Source: Jatrophihabitans sp.
GTDB lineage: Bacteria > Actinomycetota > Actinomycetes > Mycobacteriales > Jatrophihabitantaceae
Length of the DNA stretch: 64,000 nt
Assembly (NCBI GenBank): GCA_036389035.1
Contig: DASVQQ010000034.1
Location: 1-64,000, forward strand
Direction: 5' to 3'
Under the pieces are notes generated by a model. It made no database searches. It was given only the letters and a program-made list of their open reading frames with translations, and was not told the DNA's origin. The translations under genes were made by a program, and so were the position numbers. How positions within the stretch are numbered: the first letter of the stretch is position 1; each line of letters starts with the position of its first letter. Shown one piece after another: positions 1 to 8,792 of the stretch.

Positions 1-925
1 GGGCCTGGAAGACCCGGAAGGACGTGTCGGAGAAGTAGTCGGTGAGGTCGGTGAGCTCCACCCCGAACCGCAGGTCGGGCTTGTCCGACCCGTAGCGGGC
101 CATCGCGTCGGCGTAGGTGAGCCGCGGGATCGGCCGCGGGATCTCGTACCCGGCCAGCGCCGACCACAGCGCCGCCGTGACCGTCTCGCCCAGCTCGATC
201 ACGTCGTCCTGGTCGACGAAGCTCATCTCGATGTCGAGCTGGGTGAACTCCGGCTGCCGGTCGGCGCGGAAGTCCTCGTCGCGGTAGCAGCGCGCGATCT
301 GGAAGTAGCGCTCCATGCCGGCCACCATCAGCAGCTGCTTGAACAGCTGCGGCGACTGCGGCAACGCGTACCAGGAACCGGGCTGCAGCCGGGCCGGCAC
401 CAGGAAGTCGCGGGCGCCCTCGGGGGTCGAGCGGGTCAGCGTCGGCGTCTCGATCTCGACGAAGTCGTGCCGGTAGAGCACCTCGCGGGCCGCCCGGTTG
501 ACCTTGCTGCGCAACCGGATCGCAGCAGACGGCTCAGGGCGTCTCAAATCCAAATAGCGGTACTTCAGTCGGGCCTCCTCGCCGACCTCGGTGTGCTCGT
601 CGATCTGGAACGGCAGCACCGCGGCCTCGCTGAGCACCTCGAGCTTGTCGGCGACGACCTCGATCTCGCCGGTGGCGATGTTGGGGTTGACCCGCCCCTC
701 CAGCCGCTCGCGGACCGCGCCGGTGACCTGGATGCACCACTCGTTGCGCAGGTTGTGGGCGCTCTCGTCGTCGCGCAGCACGACCTGGACGATTCCGGAG
801 GCGTCGCGCAGGTCGATGAAGGCGACGCCGCCGTGATCGCGACGGCTGGCCACCCAACCGGTGAGGGTGACGGACTCGCCTGCCTGGGTCGCCCTCAGCG
901 TCCCGGCCTGATGCGTGCGCAGCAC
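1..925 (-). CDS. aspS: Aspartyl-tRNA synthetase, partial (3' end outside window)
   Basis: Class II aminoacyl-tRNA synthetase that charges tRNA-Asp in the cytoplasm. I translated the minus strand from a GTG at 925, preceded by AGAGGA. It gives an OB-fold anticodon-binding domain first (residues about 1-110, including 'GWVASRRDHGGVAFIDLRD'), then the catalytic core with 'YRYLDLRRPEP', 'FVEIETPTLTRSTPEGARDF' (motif 1), 'ALPQSPQLFKQLLMVAGM' and 'ARCYRDEDFRADRQPEFTQL' (motif 2). These are diagnostic for bacterial AspRS. Only about 308 of roughly 590 residues lie in the window, so motif 3 is missing because of the edge and not because of damage. The gene lies 63 bp downstream of hisS in the same direction, the usual actinobacterial pairing. 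The sequence seen does not decide between discriminating and non-discriminating forms. Confidence 0.95.
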   Translation of the reverse strand, partial: MLRTHQAGTLRATQAGESVTLTGWVASRRDHGGVAFIDLRDASGIVQVVLRDDESAHNLRNEWCIQVTGAVRERLEGRVNPNIATGEIEVVADKLEVLSEAAVLPFQIDEHTEVGEEARLKYRYLDLRRPEPSAAIRLRSKVNRAAREVLYRHDFVEIETPTLTRSTPEGARDFLVPARLQPGSWYALPQSPQLFKQLLMVAGMERYFQIARCYRDEDFRADRQPEFTQLDIEMSFVDQDDVIELGETVTAALWSALAGYEIPRPIPRLTYADAMARYGSDKPDLRFGVELTDLTDYFSDTSFRVFQA

Positions 926-988
926 AGCGGTTCCTCTCGATTCGTAGAAGGGAAGTCTTTCACGCGGGTAGGACCGGAGCGTCCGGGC

Positions 989-2374
989 TCAGGCCTCGGG
1001 CCGCACCACCTGCGGGCGCAGATCCTCCGCGGGCGGCCGCCAGGTCGCCGGATCGGCCGGCTCCTGGGCGCCGGTGCGGATGTCCTTGACCTCGTGCGGA
1101 TTCTCCGGCCCGGCCGGGAACCAGACGAACGGGATGCCGCGACGCTCGGCGTAGCGGATCTGCTTGCCGTAGCGCTGCGCGAGCGGCGCCACCTCGGTGG
1201 CGATGCCGTTGGCCCGCAGCCGGCCGGCGATGGCGTCGGAGTCGGCCCGCGAGTGCTCATCCGGCAGCAGCACCAGCACCGCCGAGGGCACCGACCGGCT
1301 GGCGGTCAGCTTCTTGCGGTTGAACAGCGGCACCAGCATCCGGGTGACGCCGAGTGAGATGCCGACGCCGGGGTAGCTGGTGCGGCCGTCACTGGCCAGG
1401 GAGTCATAGCGCCCGCCCGAGCAGATCGAGCCCAGGCTCTCGAAGCCGGCCATCCGGGTCTCGAACACCGTGCCGGTGTAGTAGTCCAGGCCGCGGGCGA
1501 TGCTCAAGTCGGCGACGACGCTGAACCGATCGCTGTTGAGCGTGGCACAACCACCGACCACCGTTTTCAGCTCGGCCACCCCTTCACCGAGCAAGGGATG
1601 CCATTCGGCTGCCGGAACCAGTTCGGCGATGCCGAAGCCGAGCTGTTCACCGTCGCCGGTGGTGATCGAGGCGAACCTGATGGCCAGCTCTGACTGCTCG
1701 TCAGTAATGCCGGCCTCACCGACGAGCATCGTGCGCAGGACATCTGCCGGCACCTTGTCGATCTTGTCGATCACCCGCATCACCGCTTGCGTATCGGTGA
1801 TTCCGATGGTCAGGTAGTAGCCCTCGATCAGCTTGCGGTTGTTGACCTGGAGCTTGAGCGCCGGCACCGGCAGCGCCGACAGCGCCTCGGCCATCACCCG
1901 GGCCACCTCGACATCGTGATGGAACGGCAGCACGTCACGGGCCACCACGTCGATGTCGGCCTGGGTGAACTCGCGGTAGCGGCCTTCCTGCGGCCGCTCA
2001 CCACGCCACACCTTCTGGATCTGGTAGCGCCGGAACGGGAACTCCAGCTTGCCGGAGTTCTCCAGGACGTAGCGAGCGAACGGCACGGTCAGGTCGAAGT
2101 GCAGGCCCAGCGTCGAGGCGTCGGCGGTGCCGTCGGCGCCGGGCTCGGCCGGCTCGTCCTTGGCCTGCAGGCGGCGCAGCAGGTAGACCTCCTTGTCGAT
2201 CTCGCCCTTGCGCAGCAGCTGCTCCAGCGGCTCGGCGGCACGGGTCTCGACCGGCGCGAAGCCGTGCAGCTCGAAGCAGGCCCGCAAGCTGTCGAGCACC
2301 CGCAGCTCGACGAACCGCTCGGCGGGCAGCAGCTCGGGAAACCCGCTCAGCGGGGTGGGCCTGGCGACAGTCAC
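989..2374 (-). CDS. hisS: Histidyl-tRNA synthetase
   Basis: Charges tRNA-His. The 461-residue protein carries the HisRS signatures 'FDLTVPFARYVLEN', 'FRRYQIQKVWRGERPQEGRY' (motif 2) and 'ARGLDYYTGTVFE' (the HisA motif), then a C-terminal anticodon-binding domain. An in-frame ATG at 2446 would lie deep inside the upstream gene. I prefer the GTG at 2374 because its first bases overlap the upstream TGA (GTGA), a coupling used repeatedly in this window, and because the resulting length suits the family. The upstream partner is a metallo-beta-lactamase-fold hydrolase and the downstream one is aspS, so the three probably form one transcript. Confidence 0.95.
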   Translation of the reverse strand: MTVARPTPLSGFPELLPAERFVELRVLDSLRACFELHGFAPVETRAAEPLEQLLRKGEIDKEVYLLRRLQAKDEPAEPGADGTADASTLGLHFDLTVPFARYVLENSGKLEFPFRRYQIQKVWRGERPQEGRYREFTQADIDVVARDVLPFHHDVEVARVMAEALSALPVPALKLQVNNRKLIEGYYLTIGITDTQAVMRVIDKIDKVPADVLRTMLVGEAGITDEQSELAIRFASITTGDGEQLGFGIAELVPAAEWHPLLGEGVAELKTVVGGCATLNSDRFSVVADLSIARGLDYYTGTVFETRMAGFESLGSICSGGRYDSLASDGRTSYPGVGISLGVTRMLVPLFNRKKLTASRSVPSAVLVLLPDEHSRADSDAIAGRLRANGIATEVAPLAQRYGKQIRYAERRGIPFVWFPAGPENPHEVKDIRTGAQEPADPATWRPPAEDLRPQVVRPEA

Positions 2375-3057
2375 ATCAGGGTCCTCAGAAAGGGGTTGGT
2401 CAGCCGTTCGCGGCCTATCGTCGTCTGCGGGCCGTGGCCGGGACAAACGATTACCTCATCGGCCATCGGCAGGATCACCGTGCGCAGCGACTGCCACATC
2501 TCGTCCATCGAGCCGCCGGGCAGGTCGGTACGCCCGATCGAGCCGGCGAACAGCACGTCACCGGAGAACAGCACGTCGCTGATCCCGATGGCGGGCTCGC
2601 CGGTCAGGTCGAGGCTGAACACCACCGAGCCACGGGTGTGCCCGGGCGCGTGCCGCACCACCAGGCCCAGGCCGGCCAGCTCCAGGCGGGTGTCGTCAGC
2701 GAGCTCCCGGACGTCGTCGGGCTCGGCGAAGGTCAGCCCGGTGCCCCCGTAGATCGGCTCACCGGGACGCAGCCCGAGGTTGGTCCACGGGTCGGCCAGC
2801 GCCGAGCGGTCCTCGGGATGGATGTAGGCCGGCACCTCGCGCGCCTGGCAGACCGGCAGCACCGAGAAGGTGTGGTCCAGGTGCCCGTGGGTGAGCAGCA
2901 CCGCCACCGGGTGCAGCCGGTGCTCCTTGATGATCTCGTCCAGTTCGCCGGTGACGCCCACCCCGGGGTCGATGATCACGCACTGCTCGCCCGGCCCGGG
3001 TGCGACCACGAAGCAGTTCGTCCCGGCCACCTGGGCTGGGAAGCCCTCAATCAGCAC
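2371..3057 (-). CDS. Metallo-beta-lactamase-fold hydrolase, glyoxalase II-like
   Basis: 228-residue cytoplasmic hydrolase with the metal-binding signature 'THGHLDH' (HxHxDH), followed by a histidine in 'HAPGHTRGS', an aspartate in 'LFSGDVLF' and a final histidine in 'CPGHGPQT'. This set fits a complete dinuclear site of the hydroxyacylglutathione-hydrolase-like branch. Many actinobacterial members have no known substrate and these organisms make little or no glutathione, so a true glyoxalase II role is doubtful. It starts with GTG at 3057 behind GGAGAG. Its stop overlaps the hisS start by four bases, suggesting translational coupling. Confidence 0.9.
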   Translation of the reverse strand: MLIEGFPAQVAGTNCFVVAPGPGEQCVIIDPGVGVTGELDEIIKEHRLHPVAVLLTHGHLDHTFSVLPVCQAREVPAYIHPEDRSALADPWTNLGLRPGEPIYGGTGLTFAEPDDVRELADDTRLELAGLGLVVRHAPGHTRGSVVFSLDLTGEPAIGISDVLFSGDVLFAGSIGRTDLPGGSMDEMWQSLRTVILPMADEVIVCPGHGPQTTIGRERLTNPFLRTLM

Positions 3058-3222
3058 AGCTAGCTCTCCGGCATCTTTCGAAGGCGACGGCCCGGCTCAG
3101 GCCCCTCGCCGAGCCTACCCAGGCCGGTTGGCGGCCCTGTGCCGACGCCGCTGTCCTGACCCGCTGCCGAGAGTGAGCGTCCGCTCTGAGCGGGTCCACA
3201 GGCAGCTACTCAACAGGTTCTC

Positions 3223-3228
3223 TACAAT
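3223..3228 (+). promoter_or_regulatory. -10 box of the cyclophilin gene
   Basis: TACAAT is a near-consensus sigma-70-type -10 element in the 234-bp divergent gap, 63 bp before the cyclophilin start. No convincing -35 was found. It predicts a leader of roughly 57 nt ending in the AGGAGG ribosome site at 3279-3284. Confidence 0.5.
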
Positions 3229-3291
3229 TCGCCCGGAGTTGCCGCACCAACCGGACGCAGAACCAGCTGCGCCCCACCAGGAGGACCATCA

Positions 3292-4176
3292 GTGCCCAAC
3301 AGCAAGCAGCGTCGCGAGCAGGCCCGGCGTCACCTCGAGCGCCAGTTGGTCCGCCGGCAGCAACGGGATGTGCGCCGTCGCAAGATGAACCTGATCGGCA
3401 CCGTGGTCGGCGTCCTGGTGCTGTTCGCGGTGGTGATCACCACCGTGGTGATGCTCTCGGATGAGAACAAGGACAACACCGCCGACCCGGCGGCCAGCAC
3501 CTCGCCGTCAGCCAGCGCCTCGCCGAGTTCGACCGCCGCGCCGCTGCCCAGCCGCAAGCCCAGCCCGATCGCGGCCCGGGCGGCGAAGAAGACCGACGGC
3601 CCGTGCAAGTACGCCGAGGACGCCGCCAAGCTGACCGCCGGCAACCTCTTCGACGTGGGCCTGCCACCGGACCCGGCGCCCACCCCGACCGGCAAGTCGA
3701 CCGCGGTGTTCAACACCAACCAGGGGCCGATCACGGTGACCCTGGACGGCGCCTCGGCGCCCTGCAACGTGCAGAGCATCAAGTACCTGATCAGCAAGAA
3801 GTACTACGACAACACCGCCTGCCCCCGCTCGGTGAACTCCGGGATCTTCGTGGTGCAGTGCGGTGACCCGTCCGGCACCACCTCGGGCGGGCCGACCTAC
3901 ACCACCAAGGACGAGAACCTCACCAAGGTCACCTACAGCGAGGGCACCCTGGCGATGGCCAACGCCGGGCCGAACACCAACGGCAGCCAGTTCTTCTTCA
4001 TCACCAAGGACAGCAACGGCGCGCTGGGCAAGAACTACAGCGTGATCGGACGGGTGAGCGCCGGCCTGGACATCCTGAAGAAGGTGGCCACCGGCGGTGA
4101 CGACGGCTCCAACCAGGCCGGCGGCGGCAGGCCGAACATCCCGCTGTTCTTCAAGACGGTGACGTTGAAGGCCTGA
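3292..4176 (+). CDS. Membrane-anchored cyclophilin-type peptidyl-prolyl isomerase
   Basis: 294 residues. A basic N-terminus (about 35 residues) is followed by one transmembrane helix (about 36-57), a Ser/Ala/Pro linker to about residue 110, and a cyclophilin domain facing outside. Cyclophilin landmarks are 'QGPITVTL', the catalytic-arginine region 'ACPRSVNSG', 'VQCGDPSGT', 'NAGPNTNGSQFFF' and 'YSVIGRV'. The Arg, Gln and Phe equivalents of the active site are present, so it should catalyse proline isomerisation of exported proteins. Four cysteines may form disulfides. The start is GTG with AGGAGG seven bases upstream. It lies convergent to rel, a conserved neighbour in actinobacteria. Confidence 0.93.
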   Translation: MPNSKQRREQARRHLERQLVRRQQRDVRRRKMNLIGTVVGVLVLFAVVITTVVMLSDENKDNTADPAASTSPSASASPSSTAAPLPSRKPSPIAARAAKKTDGPCKYAEDAAKLTAGNLFDVGLPPDPAPTPTGKSTAVFNTNQGPITVTLDGASAPCNVQSIKYLISKKYYDNTACPRSVNSGIFVVQCGDPSGTTSGGPTYTTKDENLTKVTYSEGTLAMANAGPNTNGSQFFFITKDSNGALGKNYSVIGRVSAGLDILKKVATGGDDGSNQAGGGRPNIPLFFKTVTLKA

Positions 4177-4237
4177 CCCGGGAAGCTCCGCACCGAGGCC
4201 GTCCAGTGAGTGGGCGGCTCGGTCGGCCGGTTGGGCG

Positions 4238-7015
4238 TCAGTTGGCCGCGTGCACCCGGTAGACGTCGTAGACGCCCTCGACGCCGCGCACCGTGCGCAG
4301 CAGGTTGGCAAGGTGCTTGGCCTCGGCCAGCTCGAAGGTGAACCGCGACACCGCCACCCGGTCCCGGTTGGTGGTCACCGAGGCGGACAGGATGTTCACC
4401 CGCTCGTCGGACAGCACCCGGGAGACGTCGGAGAGCAGCCGGTGCCGGTCCAGCGCCTCGACCTGGATCGAGACGACGAAGACCGAGTCCGCCGACGGCG
4501 CCCACTCGACGTCGACCAGCCGGTCCTTCTGCTCCTCCAGTGACCCGGCGTTGGTGCAGCTGCGCCGGTGCACCGACACGCCGCCGCCGCGGGTGATGAA
4601 GCCGAGGATGTCATCGCCGGGCACCGGGGTGCAGCAGCGCGCCAGCTTCACCCAGACGTCGGACATCCCCGACACCATCACGCCCGCGTCGCCGCCGGAA
4701 CGCCGCGGCGTGGTCGTCTTGGGAGCGCTCTGCATCGGGATGGCGGTCTCGGCCAGGTCCTCGGTGGCGCCTTCGACCCCGCCGAGCGAGGCGACCAGCT
4801 TCTGCACGATCGACTGGGCCGAGACGTGCCCCTCGCCGATGGCCACGTAGAGCGCCGTCACGTCGGTCAGGTGCATGTCGCGGGCGATGGTGACCAGCTG
4901 GTCACCGCCCAGCAGCCGCTGCATCGGCAGCGAGGACTTGCGCATCGCCCGGGTCAGCGCGGTCTTGCCGGCCTCCACCGCGTCCTCGCGGCGTTCCTTG
5001 GCGAACCACTGCCGGATCTTGGTCTTGGCGCGCGGCGAGGCGACGAAGGCCAGCCAGTCCCGGGACGGCCCGGCGGTCTCGGACTTGGAGGTGAAGATCT
5101 CGATGGTGTCGCCGTGGTCGAGCTTGGTCTCCAGCGCCACCAGCTTGCCGTTCACCCGGGCGCCGATGCAGCGGTGGCCGACATCGGTGTGCACCGCGTA
5201 GGCGAAGTCGACCGGCGTGGAGCCGGCCGGCAACCCGAAGACGTCTCCCTTGGGGGTGAAGACGTAGACCTCGCCGGTCCCGAGGTCAAAGCGCAGGGTG
5301 TCGAGGAACTCACCGGGCTCCTGGGCCTCGCGCTGCCAGTCCAGCAGCTGGCGCAGCCAGACCATCTCATCGCTGACGGCGGCCGGGGTGGCGGTGGCCA
5401 GGCCGACTTCCTTGTACTTCCAGTGCGCCGCGATCCCGAACTCGGCGGTCCGGTGCATGGCGTGGGTGCGGATCTGCAGCTCGACCGGCTTGCCGCCGGG
5501 GCCGATGACCGTGGTGTGCAGCGACTGGTACATGTTGAACTTCGGCATGGCGATGAAGTCCTTGAACCGGCCCGGCACCGGTTGCCAGTTCGCGTGGATC
5601 ACCCCGAGGGCGCCGTAGCAGTCACGTTCGGACTCGACCAGGACCCGGATGCCGACCAGGTCGTAGATGTCGGTGAACTCCCGGCCGCGCACGATCATCT
5701 TCTGGTAGATCGAGTAGTAGTGCTTGGGACGGCCGTAGACGTGAGCCTTGATGCCGCCGGTCTTCAGGTCGCCGTTGACCCGCTCGATCACGTCGTTGAG
5801 ATAGACGTCGCGCTGCGGCGCCCGGTCGGCGACCAACCGGACGATCTCGTCGTAGCGCTTGGGGTACAGGGTGGCGAAGGCCAGGTCTTCCAGCTCCCAC
5901 TTGACGGTGTTCATACCGAGCCGGTGCGCCAGCGGGGCGAGCACCTCCAGCGTCTCGCGGGCCTTGCGCTCCTGCTTGGCCGGCGGCAGGAACCGCAGGG
6001 TGCGCATGTTGTGCAGCCGGTCGGCCAGCTTGATCACCAGCACCCGGGGGTCACGCGCCATCGCCACGATCATCTTGCGGATCGTCTCGGCCTCGGCCGC
6101 CTCGCCGTACTTGACCTTGTCCAGCTTGGTGACGCCCTCGACCAGGTGCGCCACCTCGGCGCCGAACTCCACGGTCAGCGCCGGGATCGTCATCCCGGTG
6201 TCCTCGACGGTGTCGTGCAGCAGCGCCGCCACCAGGGTGATGGTGTCCATGCCCAGCTCGGCCAGGATGGTGGCCACCGCCAGCGGGTGGGTGATGTAGG
6301 GATCCCCGGACTTGCGCAGCTGACCGCGGTGGCATTCCTCGGCCAGGTCATAACCCCGCTGCAGCAGCTTGGCGTCGACCTTGGGATGGGCGGCCCGGTG
6401 CACCGCCAGCAACGGCTCCAGCACCGGCCTGACCGCGCTCTGGCGGGGTGTGGTGACCAGCCGGCGGGCGATCCGGTCACGCACCCGGCGGCGATGGGCG
6501 CCGTTGGCCACCTCGGTCGGCGACGCGGCGACGGGTTCGGTGACCATCGGATGAGTGGCCGGCGCGGTGGCGGGCGGCGGTGGGGTGGGCGGCGGCGGGC
6601 TAGCGGCCGGCGGGGTGGCGGCCGGCGCGGTGGCGCTTTCCGCCGGCGCGGTGGTGGTTGCCGCGGTGGCCGCCGGCGGGACCACCGGTGCACGATGCGC
6701 CGCTGGCCGTGGCGCCGTCCTGGCCGCCGCTCCGTCCTTGCTGACGGCCGCCGTGCCGGCCCGGTGGGTGGTCCGAGCGCTACCAGCGGACGGGTTGGTC
6801 ACCGCGGGGTCGGCCATGGCTGGGGCTGCCGGGTCGGCCTTGGCCGAGGAGGTCACCGCGCTCGGGGTCCACGCCGGCGCGGTGCCGCGCGCGCCGGTCC
6901 TGCTGCCGGCGAGGGAGGCGGCTGTGCCTTGCGGCGCAGCGGGCAGGGCAGCACCGGCCGCCGTGTCGCCGGCGGCCCCCGAATCTGGCGCCTCGGTGGT
7001 CAGGAAAACCTCCAT
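4238..7015 (-). CDS. rel: Bifunctional (p)ppGpp synthetase/hydrolase Rel
   Basis: Makes and degrades (p)ppGpp in the stringent response. Domains in order are: an unusual Ala/Pro/Thr-rich disordered extension (residues 1 to about 195); the HD hydrolase with 'ALLHDTVEDTG'; the synthetase with 'RPKHYYSIYQKM', 'FTDIYDLVGIRV' and 'MPKFNMYQSLHTTV'; a TGS domain ('FAYAVHTDVGHRC'); a zinc-finger region ('LARCCTPVPGDDILGF'); and a C-terminal ACT domain. Both catalytic domains look intact. At 925 residues it is about 130 longer than a typical Rel, and the extra length is all in the N-terminus. The ATG at 7015 is the first good start, but the real one could lie within the extension. Its usual neighbour apt lies just upstream. 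Confidence 0.95.
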   Translation of the reverse strand: MEVFLTTEAPDSGAAGDTAAGAALPAAPQGTAASLAGSRTGARGTAPAWTPSAVTSSAKADPAAPAMADPAVTNPSAGSARTTHRAGTAAVSKDGAAARTAPRPAAHRAPVVPPAATAATTTAPAESATAPAATPPAASPPPPTPPPPATAPATHPMVTEPVAASPTEVANGAHRRRVRDRIARRLVTTPRQSAVRPVLEPLLAVHRAAHPKVDAKLLQRGYDLAEECHRGQLRKSGDPYITHPLAVATILAELGMDTITLVAALLHDTVEDTGMTIPALTVEFGAEVAHLVEGVTKLDKVKYGEAAEAETIRKMIVAMARDPRVLVIKLADRLHNMRTLRFLPPAKQERKARETLEVLAPLAHRLGMNTVKWELEDLAFATLYPKRYDEIVRLVADRAPQRDVYLNDVIERVNGDLKTGGIKAHVYGRPKHYYSIYQKMIVRGREFTDIYDLVGIRVLVESERDCYGALGVIHANWQPVPGRFKDFIAMPKFNMYQSLHTTVIGPGGKPVELQIRTHAMHRTAEFGIAAHWKYKEVGLATATPAAVSDEMVWLRQLLDWQREAQEPGEFLDTLRFDLGTGEVYVFTPKGDVFGLPAGSTPVDFAYAVHTDVGHRCIGARVNGKLVALETKLDHGDTIEIFTSKSETAGPSRDWLAFVASPRAKTKIRQWFAKERREDAVEAGKTALTRAMRKSSLPMQRLLGGDQLVTIARDMHLTDVTALYVAIGEGHVSAQSIVQKLVASLGGVEGATEDLAETAIPMQSAPKTTTPRRSGGDAGVMVSGMSDVWVKLARCCTPVPGDDILGFITRGGGVSVHRRSCTNAGSLEEQKDRLVDVEWAPSADSVFVVSIQVEALDRHRLLSDVSRVLSDERVNILSASVTTNRDRVAVSRFTFELAEAKHLANLLRTVRGVEGVYDVYRVHAAN

Positions 7016-7042
7016 GGCTGGACCCGAATCGTTACGAGATCC

Positions 7043-7048
7043 AGTCTA
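7043..7048 (-). promoter_or_regulatory. Candidate -10 box of rel
   Basis: Minus-strand TAGACT, 27 bases before the rel ATG, fits the TANNNT consensus and would give a leader of about 20 nt. No clear -35. This supports the annotated start but does not prove it. Confidence 0.35.
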
Positions 7049-7158
7049 GGCCCGTTCGAGCCCGAATGCTGACCGGGTCCGGCCCTGCAAAAGTTATGCA
7101 GGGTGCCCCAGGCTACCGAGGGTCAGCCACGACAGGGCTGTGCCGAAGCTGCGAGGCG

Positions 7159-7704
7159 TCAGAGCCGCAGCAGCGCTGTCAGCTCGTGGCCGGCCAGCCT
7201 GGCCCGGCCGGCCAGGAACTCCAGCTCGATGAGCACCCCCACGCCGGTGACGGTCGCGCCGGCCCGGGACAGCAGCTCCAACGAGGCCGCCAGCGTGCCG
7301 CCGGTGGCCAGCACGTCGTCCACCACGTAGACCCGCTTGCCTTCCAGCACGCCCACCGGCACCTCGATCTCGGCGCTGCCGTACTCGAGCTCGTAGCGGG
7401 CGCTGACCGTCGGCGGCGGCAGCTTGCCGGCCTTGCGGACCGGAACCACGCCCGCGTCGACAGCGCGGGCCAGCGCCGCGGCCACCACGAAGCCCCGGGC
7501 CTCGACCCCGGCGATCAGGTCGGCCTCGTAGGCCGCGGGAAGCTCAGCCAACTCATCGATGCACGCGCCGAACGCCGCCGCGTCGGCCAGCAACGGCATG
7601 ATGTCCTTGAAGAGCACGCCGGGCTGGGGAAAGTCCTGCACGTCCCGCAGCCGGCTGGCGATGATCTCGCTGATCGCCGGTCGAGTGCCGGCCGGCTGGG
7701 TCAC
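7159..7704 (-). CDS. apt: Adenine phosphoribosyltransferase
   Basis: Salvages adenine and PRPP to AMP and pyrophosphate. The 181-residue protein has the N-terminal 'DFPQPGVLFKDIMPLL' typical of Apt, 'GVEARGFVVAAALA', 'VPVRKAGKLP' and the PRPP loop 'VYVVDDVLATGGT'. The GTG start overlaps the secF stop (GTGA), so it is the last gene of a secD-secF-apt unit. The secDF-apt-rel order is conserved in actinobacteria and places it confidently. Confidence 0.96.
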   Translation of the reverse strand: MTQPAGTRPAISEIIASRLRDVQDFPQPGVLFKDIMPLLADAAAFGACIDELAELPAAYEADLIAGVEARGFVVAAALARAVDAGVVPVRKAGKLPPPTVSARYELEYGSAEIEVPVGVLEGKRVYVVDDVLATGGTLAASLELLSRAGATVTGVGVLIELEFLAGRARLAGHELTALLRL

Positions 7705-8792
7705 GGACGCTTGCGGGCGGGCCGGCTAGCCGGTCGGGCGCCGGGCTTGGGAGCCGGCGCGGGTGAGCCCCGCCGGATCACCGGAGCGGGAGCGCCGACC
7801 ATCGACAGCTCGGCCGCCCGGGCCGAGGCCCGCTTGGCCTCGATCCGCTTGGCCAGCAGCTGGTGCTCCGGTTCCCGCTCCACGAGGTCGACCACCACCG
7901 GCGTGGCCAGGAACAGCGAGGAGTACATCCCGACCGACAATCCGATGAACAGGATCAGCGCGAGGTCCTTGATGGTGCCGACCCCGAGCATGCCGGCGCC
8001 GACGAACAGCAGCCCGCCCACCGGCAGCAGCGAGATCACCGAGGTGTTGACCGAGCGCATCAGGGTCTGGTTCACCGCGCGGTTGGCGGCCGTGGCATAG
8101 GTCTCGCGCGCGGTCGCCAGCAGGCCTCTGGTGTTCTCGGCGACCTTGTCGAAGACCACCACGGTGTCATACAGCGAGAAGCCGAGGATGGTCAGCAGTC
8201 CGACGATGGTGGACGGGGTCAGCTCGAAGCCGACGAGGGAGTAGATGCCGGCCGTCACGACCAGGTCGTGCAGCAGGGCCACCATGGCCCCCACCGCCAT
8301 CTTCACATCGAAGCGCAACGCGATGTAGGCGAACACCACCACCAGGAAGACCAGCAGTCCCTGGATGGCCTTCTTGGTGATCTCACCGCCCCAGCTGGAG
8401 GACACCGAGTCAACCGAGATGCTGTCGGGATCGATCTTGAGCGTCGAAGCCAGTTCCTGCTGGGTTTTGACCTGCTCGTCAATGCCCAGCTCGGCGGTCT
8501 TGATCACGATCTGCCGGGTGGCGCCGGAGCCCACCTGTTGCGCCGCGCTCTCGGACGGGTGGCCGGTCTCCTCCAGTGCCTGCTCGACCTGCGTCGTGGT
8601 GAGCGAGGTGTTGGCGGCCTGGATCTGGAACTGGGTGCCGCCCTTGAAGTCGATCCCGACATTGAAGCCGCGGACGACCATGCTCAGTACACAGAGGACG
8701 AGCAGCACCAGCGAGGCGAGGTACCACCGCTTGCGGGTGCCGATGAATTCGAAGTTGGTCTCGCCCCGGTAGAGCCGAGTGAGGATGCCCAT
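7701..8792 (-). CDS. secF: Protein translocase subunit SecF
   Basis: Partner of SecD in the proton-driven complex that pulls exported proteins out of the SecYEG channel. The 363-residue membrane protein has an N-terminal helix followed by 'FNVGIDFKGGTQFQI', the conserved SecF periplasmic start. Further membrane helices include 'VGLLTILGFSLYDTVVVFD', which holds the family's conserved aspartate, and a Pro/Ala/Lys-rich tail. The start codon overlaps the secD stop (TGATG) and its stop overlaps the apt start. Confidence 0.96.
   Translation of the reverse strand: MGILTRLYRGETNFEFIGTRKRWYLASLVLLVLCVLSMVVRGFNVGIDFKGGTQFQIQAANTSLTTTQVEQALEETGHPSESAAQQVGSGATRQIVIKTAELGIDEQVKTQQELASTLKIDPDSISVDSVSSSWGGEITKKAIQGLLVFLVVVFAYIALRFDVKMAVGAMVALLHDLVVTAGIYSLVGFELTPSTIVGLLTILGFSLYDTVVVFDKVAENTRGLLATARETYATAANRAVNQTLMRSVNTSVISLLPVGGLLFVGAGMLGVGTIKDLALILFIGLSVGMYSSLFLATPVVVDLVEREPEHQLLAKRIEAKRASARAAELSMVGAPAPVIRRGSPAPAPKPGARPASRPARKRP

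Noticed and set aside
4568..7072. 834-codon open frame opposite rel
   Set aside because: A shadow of the GC-rich rel gene: composition is His/Arg/Gly/Asp-biased, no domain is recognisable, and rel on the other strand has all its motifs. The same applies to the long frames opposite hisS, thrS, the HelD-like gene and EF-G2.
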